Source of the DNA: Candidatus Didemnitutus sp.
GTDB lineage: Bacteria; Verrucomicrobiota; Verrucomicrobiia; Opitutales; Opitutaceae
Direction of reading: 5' to 3'
Length of the DNA: 64,000 nucleotides
Assembly: GCA_023701285.1 (NCBI GenBank)
Contig: JAMPXH010000004.1
Location: 1-64,000, forward strand
The notes under the pieces were generated by a model. It saw only the letters and a list, made by a program, of their open reading frames with translations. It was not told the DNA's origin and did no database searches. The translations under genes and the position numbers were made by a program. Position 1 is the first letter of the stretch, and each line of letters starts with the position of its first letter. Shown here piece after piece: positions 58,191 to 64,000 of this stretch.

Positions 58191-60290
58191 ATGAACAGCA
58201 CCTTGGAAAAACGCCTGTTTGCCGAGTTCACCCCGGCGGACGACGCAGCTTGGCGCGCCGCGGCCGAAGAGTCGCTCGATGGCGCCCCGTTTGAGAAGAA
58301 ACTGATCACCAAGACGCCCGAAGGCATCGATCTGCAGCCGCTTTACTCGCGGACCTCGACGCCTCCGCCCGCCTGGCAGACACGCCCGCCGGGCTTCGCG
58401 CCCTTCGTGCGCGGCAGCGCGCCCCTCGGCGCGCGTGAGCAGCCCTGGCTGATCTGCCAGCAACCCGCCGGCGCCTCCTTCGCGGAGTGCAACCGCACTT
58501 TGCTCGAAGATCTCCAGCGCGGCCAGAACGCCGTCCTCCTCCGGCTCGATCCGGCCACCCGCCTCGGCGTCGCGCCGGTCGCGGCCGGCACGGGCCTGCC
58601 GATCGGTTCCCTCGCGGACCTGCGCCAGGTGCTCGCCGATGTCGACCTCGCCGCCGTCCCCGTGATGGTGCCGGCCGGGCTCGCCGCGCTGCCCATCACC
58701 GCGATGTTCGCCGCGCTGCTGCGCGAGCGCGGGCTCGAACCCGCGGCGCTGCACGGCGGCGTGCTCGCCGATCCGCTGAGCGAGTGGGCCCGCCAGGGCC
58801 GCCTGCCCGATGGCATCGACGCGGGCGTCACCCAGATGGCCGCGCTCGTCAACTGGACCAAGTCCGCCGGTTCGCCCCTGCGCGTGATCGGCATCGACGC
58901 CAGCCTCTGGGGCGATTGCGGCGCCAGCGCCGTGCAGGAACTGGCCTGCGGTCTCGCGACCGGCGTCGATTACCTGCGCCGCCTGGGCGCCCACGGCGTC
59001 ACGGTCGACGACGCGGCCTCGCGCTGCGTCTTCAGCTGGTCGCTCGGTTCGCACTTCTTCATCGAGATCGCGAAGCTCCGCGCCGCGCGCCTGCTCTGGT
59101 CGCGCGCCGTGGCCGCTGCCGGTGGCGGCGAGGAAGCGCAGCGCCTCTTCAGCCACGGTCGTTGCACGATCTGGAACAAGACCCTACTCGATCCGCACAA
59201 CAACCTCCTGCGCGACACGACCGAGGCCTTCGCCGGCGTCGTGGGCGGCTGCCAGAGCCTTGAGCTGGCGCTGTTCGACGTCGCGCGCGGCGCTCCGACC
59301 GAGCTCTCCCGCCGTCTCGCCCGCAACTTGCACATCATCCTCGCCGAGGAGTGCCAGCTCGGTCGCGTCGTCGATCCGGCCGGCGGTTCCTACTACGTCG
59401 AGACTATCACGCGGCAACTCGCGGAGAAGGCCTGGGCGCTGTTCCAGGACATCGAGTCGCGCGGCGGCATGGCTCGCGCCATCGCCGGCGGTTATCCGCA
59501 GTCGCTCGTCGAGAAGACCGCCGCCGAACGCATCGCGGCCGTCGAGTCGCGCCGCGACGGCATCATCGGCACGAACCTCCACCCGAACCTGCGTGAGACG
59601 CTGCCCGGTCCGGCCGAAGTCGGCCTGATCTCGCCGACGCGCCGTTCCGGACCCGCCCCCGCCGCGCAACTGGCCAAGCTCGAAGGTGTGGCGCCCGCGC
59701 AGGCCGCCGCCCTCGTCCCCGCGCTCGGCGAAGCCTTCGCCCACGGCGCCACAGTCGACGAGGTCATGGCCCGCCTGCGCGTCAACGGCGATTGCCCGAC
59801 CGCGCGGGTCGCCGCGCCGCGCCGCCGCGCCGAGCCCTTCGAGGCCCTGCGCCGCCGCGCCGAGAGCCATCTCGCCAAGACCGGCTCCCGTCCGAAGGTG
59901 TTCCTCGCCACGATGGGCCCGCGCAAGCAGCACGCCGCGCGCGCCGAGTTCTCCACCGGCTTCTTTGCCGCGGGCGGATTCGAAGTCGTGCCGAACAAGG
60001 GCTTCGAAACGCCCGAGGCCGCCGCCACCGCCGCGCTCGCGAGCGGAGCGCCGGTCGTCGTGCTATGCTCGACGGACGACACCTACCCGGCCCTCGTGCC
60101 GCCGCTCGCCGGCGCGCTCAAGGCCGCCGGTGCGAAAGCACCGTTCGTCGTCCTCGCGGGCCTGCCCGCCACGCCCGAGCTGCAACAACAGTTCAAATCC
60201 GCCGGCGTCGACGAGTTCATCCACGTCCGCGCGAACTGCGCGAAGCTGCTGGTCGATGTGCAAAACCGCCTCGGCCTCCCGAACCTCTAA
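58191..60290 (+). CDS. mutA: Methylmalonyl-CoA mutase small subunit
   Basis: Protein of 699 aa, 5 nt after the 5S-like gene. It has the mutase barrel ([28 protein letters not shown]) but a degenerate cobalamin-binding domain: the DxHxxG position reads [12 protein letters not shown], as usual for the non-catalytic MutA subunit. It forms a heterodimer with MutB. Confidence 0.94.
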   Translation: MNSTLEKRLFAEFTPADDAAWRAAAEESLDGAPFEKKLITKTPEGIDLQPLYSRTSTPPPAWQTRPPGFAPFVRGSAPLGAREQPWLICQQPAGASFAECNRTLLEDLQRGQNAVLLRLDPATRLGVAPVAAGTGLPIGSLADLRQVLADVDLAAVPVMVPAGLAALPITAMFAALLRERGLEPAALHGGVLADPLSEWARQGRLPDGIDAGVTQMAALVNWTKSAGSPLRVIGIDASLWGDCGASAVQELACGLATGVDYLRRLGAHGVTVDDAASRCVFSWSLGSHFFIEIAKLRAARLLWSRAVAAAGGGEEAQRLFSHGRCTIWNKTLLDPHNNLLRDTTEAFAGVVGGCQSLELALFDVARGAPTELSRRLARNLHIILAEECQLGRVVDPAGGSYYVETITRQLAEKAWALFQDIESRGGMARAIAGGYPQSLVEKTAAERIAAVESRRDGIIGTNLHPNLRETLPGPAEVGLISPTRRSGPAPAAQLAKLEGVAPAQAAALVPALGEAFAHGATVDEVMARLRVNGDCPTARVAAPRRRAEPFEALRRRAESHLAKTGSRPKVFLATMGPRKQHAARAEFSTGFFAAGGFEVVPNKGFETPEAAATAALASGAPVVVLCSTDDTYPALVPPLAGALKAAGAKAPFVVLAGLPATPELQQQFKSAGVDEFIHVRANCAKLLVDVQNRLGLPNL

Positions 60291-60301
60291 GTTCCCACGC
60301 C

Positions 60302-62482
60302 ATGAAGTTCCCTGATTTCACCTCAGTTCCCTTCGAGAGCGGCCCGACCGCTCCCGTGACTCCGGAGGCGTGGGCGCAGGCTGCGCGCGCGACGGCCGGC
60401 GGTCCCGACGCGCTCGGCGACTGGCAGACGATGGAGCAGATCCCCGTGAAGCCCGTTTACACGCCCGACGATCTCAAGGACGTCGAGCACCTCGGCTTCA
60501 CCGCGGGCCTGCCGCCGTTCCTGCGCGGTCCCTACGCGACGATGTATGTCCAGAAACCCTGGACGATCCGCCAATACGCAGGCTTCTCCACGGCGACCGA
60601 GTCGAATGCGTTCTACAAGCGCAACCTCGCCGCCGGCCAGATGGGCCTCTCCGTGGCGTTCGACCTCGCGACGCACCGCGGCTACGACAGCGATCACCCG
60701 CGCGTCGTCGGCGATGTCGGCAAGGCCGGCGTGGCCGTCGACAGCGTGCTCGACATGCAGGTGCTCTTCGGCGGCATCCCGCTCGACCGCATCTCCGTCT
60801 CGATGACGATGAACGGCGCCGTGTTGCCCGTGCTGGCGTTCTACATCGCCGCCGCGCAGGAGCAGGGCGTGAAGCTCGAGCAGCTCTCCGGCACGATCCA
60901 GAACGACATCCTGAAGGAATACATGGTGCGGAACACCTATATTTATCCGCCCACGCCTTCGATGCGCATCATCGCGGACATTTTCTCGTTCACCTCGCAG
61001 AAGATGCCGAAGTTCAACTCCATCTCGATCTCCGGTTACCACATGCAGGAAGCCGGCGCGACGGCCGACCTCGAACTCGCCTACACGCTTGCCGACGGCC
61101 TCGAGTATCTCCGCACCGGCGTGAAGGCCGGCATGGACATCGATGCGTTCGCGCCGCGCCTCTCGTTCTTCTGGGCGCAGGGCAAGAACCTGTTCATGGA
61201 AGTCGCGAAGATGCGCGCGGGCCGCCTGCTCTGGGCCAAGATCGTCAAGCAGTTCAACCCGAAGAACCCGAAGTCGATGGCGCTGCGCACGCACTCGCAG
61301 ACCTCGGGCTGGTCGCTGACCGAGCAGGATCCCTTCAACAACGTCGCGCGCACCTGTGTCGAGGCGATGGCGGCCGTCATGGGCCACACCCAGTCGCTGC
61401 ACACCAACTCGCTCGACGAGGCCATCGCGCTGCCGACGGATTTCTCCGCTCGCATCGCGCGCAACACCCAGCTCGTCCTCCAGGCCGAGTCCGGCGTGTG
61501 CAACGTCGTCGATCCCTGGGGCGGCAGCTACTACGTCGAACGCCTCACGCACGAACTCGTGCAGAAGGCGTGGGCGCACATCGAGGAGGTCGAAAAGCTC
61601 GGCGGCATGGCCAAGGCCATCGAGACCGGCTTGCCGAAGCTCCGGATCGAGGAAGCCGCCGCCCGCCGCCAGGCGATGATCGACTCCGGCGCGGAGACGA
61701 TCGTCGGCGTGAACAAATACCGCCTCGAGAAGGAGGCGCCGATGGACATCCTCGAGGTCGACAACACCGCCGTCCGCGAGGCCCAGATCAAGCAGCTCCA
61801 GCACCTCAAGGCCACGCGCGACAACGCTGCCGTGCAGCGCTGCCTCGCCGCGCTCACCGAGGCCGCCAAGAGCGGCACCGGCAACCTGCTCGAACTCTCC
61901 GTCGAGGCCGCCAAGGCCCGCGCGACGCTCGGCGAAATCTCCGATGCGCTCGAAGTCGTCTATGGCCGCTATCAAGCGCAGATCCGCTCCATCTCGGGCG
62001 TTTACCAGAAGACCTTCAGCCAGCAGGGCGACGTCCAGAAAGTTCGCTCGATGGCCGACGCCTTTGCCGAACGCGAAGGTCGCCGCCCGCGCATCCTGAT
62101 CGCGAAACTGGGCCAGGACGGACACGACCGCGGCGCCAAGGTCGTCGCGACCGCGATGGCCGACATGGGCTTCGACGTGGACATCGGACCGCTGTTCCAG
62201 ACGCCCGAGGAAGCCGCGCGCGACGCCGTCGAGAACGACGTGCACATCGTCGCCATGAGTTCCCTCGCCGCCGGCCACAAGACGCTGCTCCCGCAGCTCG
62301 TGGCCGCGTTGAAGTCGCACGGTCGCGACGACATCCTCGTCGTCGCCGGCGGTGTGATCCCGGCGCAGGACTACGATTACCTGTATCAACGCGGTGCCGC
62401 CGCCATCTTCGGGCCCGGCACTCCCATCCCGCGCTCCGCCGGCATCCTGCTCGAAAAGCTGGGGGCCGCGAGCGTCGCTTGA
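60302..62482 (+). CDS. mutB: Methylmalonyl-CoA mutase large subunit
   Basis: Protein of 726 aa, 11 nt after mutA. The catalytic barrel carries [20 protein letters not shown] and [20 protein letters not shown]; the C-terminal B12 domain has the base-off/His-on motif [12 protein letters not shown] and the following [10 protein letters not shown] and [12 protein letters not shown]. It interconverts succinyl-CoA and (R)-methylmalonyl-CoA using adenosylcobalamin. Confidence 0.97.
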   Translation: MKFPDFTSVPFESGPTAPVTPEAWAQAARATAGGPDALGDWQTMEQIPVKPVYTPDDLKDVEHLGFTAGLPPFLRGPYATMYVQKPWTIRQYAGFSTATESNAFYKRNLAAGQMGLSVAFDLATHRGYDSDHPRVVGDVGKAGVAVDSVLDMQVLFGGIPLDRISVSMTMNGAVLPVLAFYIAAAQEQGVKLEQLSGTIQNDILKEYMVRNTYIYPPTPSMRIIADIFSFTSQKMPKFNSISISGYHMQEAGATADLELAYTLADGLEYLRTGVKAGMDIDAFAPRLSFFWAQGKNLFMEVAKMRAGRLLWAKIVKQFNPKNPKSMALRTHSQTSGWSLTEQDPFNNVARTCVEAMAAVMGHTQSLHTNSLDEAIALPTDFSARIARNTQLVLQAESGVCNVVDPWGGSYYVERLTHELVQKAWAHIEEVEKLGGMAKAIETGLPKLRIEEAAARRQAMIDSGAETIVGVNKYRLEKEAPMDILEVDNTAVREAQIKQLQHLKATRDNAAVQRCLAALTEAAKSGTGNLLELSVEAAKARATLGEISDALEVVYGRYQAQIRSISGVYQKTFSQQGDVQKVRSMADAFAEREGRRPRILIAKLGQDGHDRGAKVVATAMADMGFDVDIGPLFQTPEEAARDAVENDVHIVAMSSLAAGHKTLLPQLVAALKSHGRDDILVVAGGVIPAQDYDYLYQRGAAAIFGPGTPIPRSAGILLEKLGAASVA

Positions 62483-62515
62483 GGGCGCGCCCTGCGCCCC
62501 GCCCGAGGTGCTGAG

Positions 62516-63628
62516 ATGACGTCGCCGTCCTCACGCCCCGATTGGGTCCCGCCCGAAGCCGGAGCGGAGTTCGCCACGCGTGTCGTGGCGGGCACGCCGG
62601 CCCGGGCGGTCCCCGGCGCGCAGAGAAAGCGCCGCGGGCCCGACGACGTGCCGGCGCTCGCTGCGGCGATCCGCACGGGCGACCGTGGCGCCTTGGCGCG
62701 CGGCATCACGCTCATCGAAAGTCGCGCCGTGACTCATCGTGCTGCCGCGGACGAACTGCTCCGCACGCTCTCGCCGCACAGCGGCGGCGCCGTGCGCGTG
62801 GGCATCACCGGCCCGCCCGGCGCAGGCAAAAGCACATTCATCGATGCGCTCGGCACGCTGCTGTGCACGGCGGGGAAGAAAGTGGCGGTGCTGTCCGTCG
62901 ACCCGAGCAGCCCGATCACGCATGGCAGCATCCTGGGCGACAAGGCGCGCATGGAGAAACTCTCGCGCCAGCCCAACGCCTTCATCCGTCCGTCGCCCAG
63001 CGGCTGCGAGCTCGGCGGCGTCGCGCGCCGCACGCGCGAGACGATCGTGCTGTGCGAGGCCGCGGGCTTCGACGTCGTGGTCGTCGAAACCGTCGGCGTC
63101 GGCCAGAGCGAGGTGCTCGTGCGCGGCATGGTGGACTGCTTCCTCGTGCTGCTGCTCGCCGGTGCAGGCGACGAGCTGCAGGGCATCAAGAAGGGCATCA
63201 TCGAGCTCGCCGATGTCCTCGCGGTCAACAAGGCCGACGGCGACAACCGCACGCGCGCCGAGGCGGCGCGTAGGGAGTTCTCGCGTGCGCTGCATTACCT
63301 GGCCGCGCCCGAGGGTGCCTGGCAGCCGCCGGTGCTCGCGTGCTCCGCATACACCAACGAAGGCGTGCCCGAGGTCTGGGCCGCCGTGGAGCGTTTCGTC
63401 GCCTACGCGCGCGGGCAGGGCAGCTTCGAACTGCGCCGCCGTGAGCAGGCGCTCGCGTGGCTCGAGGCGCTCGTCGACGAGGGCCTGCGCGAGGCCTTCG
63501 CGGCGCAACCCGCCGCCGCCCGCCTGCGCCGCGAACTCGCCCAGCAGGTCGCGAGCGGGCAACTGCCCGCGCCCACCGCCGCCCGCCAGCTGCTCGCCGC
63601 GGCCGGCATGACACAGCCGTCCGCCTGA
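62516..63628 (+). CDS. meaB: Methylmalonyl-CoA mutase-protecting GTPase MeaB
   Basis: Protein of 370 aa, 33 nt after mutB. G-protein motifs: GITGPPGAGKST (G1), DPSSPITHGSILGDKARM (switch region), VVVETVGVGQSE (G3) and AVNKADG (G4). MeaB (ArgK family) guards the mutase and gates cobalamin loading. The first 45 residues are poorly conserved; the C-terminus forms the dimerisation arm. Confidence 0.95.
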   Translation: MTSPSSRPDWVPPEAGAEFATRVVAGTPARAVPGAQRKRRGPDDVPALAAAIRTGDRGALARGITLIESRAVTHRAAADELLRTLSPHSGGAVRVGITGPPGAGKSTFIDALGTLLCTAGKKVAVLSVDPSSPITHGSILGDKARMEKLSRQPNAFIRPSPSGCELGGVARRTRETIVLCEAAGFDVVVVETVGVGQSEVLVRGMVDCFLVLLLAGAGDELQGIKKGIIELADVLAVNKADGDNRTRAEAARREFSRALHYLAAPEGAWQPPVLACSAYTNEGVPEVWAAVERFVAYARGQGSFELRRREQALAWLEALVDEGLREAFAAQPAAARLRRELAQQVASGQLPAPTAARQLLAAAGMTQPSA

Positions 63629-63708
63629 AACCGCACGCACACGGCAAGAAACGCGCAGCCCCTTCCTTTCACCCGACCTAGAATCAACCCGACCAAACCC
63701 CTTTTGCC

Positions 63709-64000
63709 ATGATCACAGCCATCGACCACCTCGGCATCGCCGTCAAATCGCTCGACGAAGCGGTGCCGCTCTACGAAAACGCGTTGGGACTCAAGTGCCT
63801 CGGCCGCGAGGAAGTCGCTTCGCAAAAAGTGCGCACGGCGTTCTTCGACGCCGGCGGCGTGCATCTGGAGCTGCTGGAGCCGACTTCGCCGGAAAGCCCG
63901 ATCGCGAAGTTCCTCACCGACCGTGGCGAGGGCATCCACCACATCGCGTTCCGCTCGGACAACATCGAGGGCCAGCTCAAGCAGGCCGCCGACGCCGGCG
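63709..64000 (+). CDS. mce: Methylmalonyl-CoA epimerase (partial)
   Basis: The first 97 codons, cut off by the window end. The glyoxalase-fold start ITAIDHLGIAVKSLDEA has the first metal His, and ELLEPTSPESPIAKFL and GEGIHHIAFRSDNIE follow, giving the second His and Glu ligands. It converts (R)- to (S)-methylmalonyl-CoA, linking the mutase to the transcarboxylase. A pyrimidine-rich leader (ACCCCTTTTGCC) precedes the ATG. Confidence 0.94.
   Translation, partial: MITAIDHLGIAVKSLDEAVPLYENALGLKCLGREEVASQKVRTAFFDAGGVHLELLEPTSPESPIAKFLTDRGEGIHHIAFRSDNIEGQLKQAADAG

Noticed and set aside
1-64000. CRISPR arrays, prophage or insertion sequences
   Set aside because: No regularly spaced repeats, cas genes, transposases or integrases were seen; repeats present are short palindromes only.

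Overview
The window looks like chromosomal DNA from a GC-rich bacterium of the Verrucomicrobiota, most likely an Opitutaceae (Opitutus-like) lineage. This is inferred from the very high GC content, a PEP-CTERM exported protein, a propionate-type methylmalonyl-CoA gene cluster, numerous REP-like palindromes, and many start codons preceded by pyrimidine-rich tracts instead of Shine-Dalgarno sequences. Taxonomy was not tested by any search. Most long lines of the ORF track are antisense shadows caused by the GC content. No CRISPR array, transposase, rRNA or prophage was seen; there is one tRNA (Thr, anticodon CGT).

Layout. 1-9 kb: a secreted glycosidase-like protein, a PEP-CTERM protein, DUF2200 and YkgJ-type proteins, tRNA-Thr, a ruvB/murA overlap pair, an RGG-rich low-complexity protein and a dimeric dUTPase. 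9-19 kb: thioesterase-fold protein, a large DUF748/AsmA-like protein, EttA, an S4 RNA-binding protein, and an operon of an OppA-like binding protein, a secreted protein and an OGG1-type glycosylase. 19-24 kb: a three-gene sigma/anti-sigma/VWA locus in which the YfbK-like VWA architecture is divided between two membrane proteins, one of which also carries a fused sigma-70-like region. 24-33 kb: housekeeping and nucleotide-metabolism genes (YhcH, RlmJ, Hsp20, MazG-like, M48-TonB fusion with YjgN, GluQRS, LOG, Nudix) with several repeat elements, one of them inside the GluQRS coding region. 33-41 kb: a complete Bat/MoxR aerotolerance-type operon (MoxR, DUF58, BatA, BatB-BatC fusion, orphan acidic protein, BatD-TPR-SH3) holding an AT-rich segment. 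41-44 kb: release-factor-like GGQ protein, MOSC protein, two matching 17-bp palindromes, RmuC.

44.6-54.5 kb is the most interesting region. Two divergent operons encode a LuxD-like acyltransferase fused to a SAM methyltransferase, a 9-TM histidine kinase, a GAF/PAS/pseudo-receiver protein, a second histidine kinase with a pseudo-receiver, a FadL/OmpP1-type outer-membrane protein, and a receiver-histidine kinase hybrid. The gene content parallels the Ralstonia phcBSRQ logic (methyltransferase-made fatty acid methyl ester signal, sensor kinase, receiver-kinase hybrid), with a fatty-acid porin added. I propose it as a candidate lipid-signal quorum-sensing locus; this is inference.

54.5-64 kb: an orphan ABC-2 type ATPase, SurE, and a co-directional propionate operon: transcarboxylase 5S-like subunit, methylmalonyl-CoA mutase small and large subunits, MeaB chaperone GTPase, and methylmalonyl-CoA epimerase (cut by the window end). 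Together these interconvert succinyl-CoA, methylmalonyl-CoA and propionyl-CoA, as expected for a propionate-forming fermenter.
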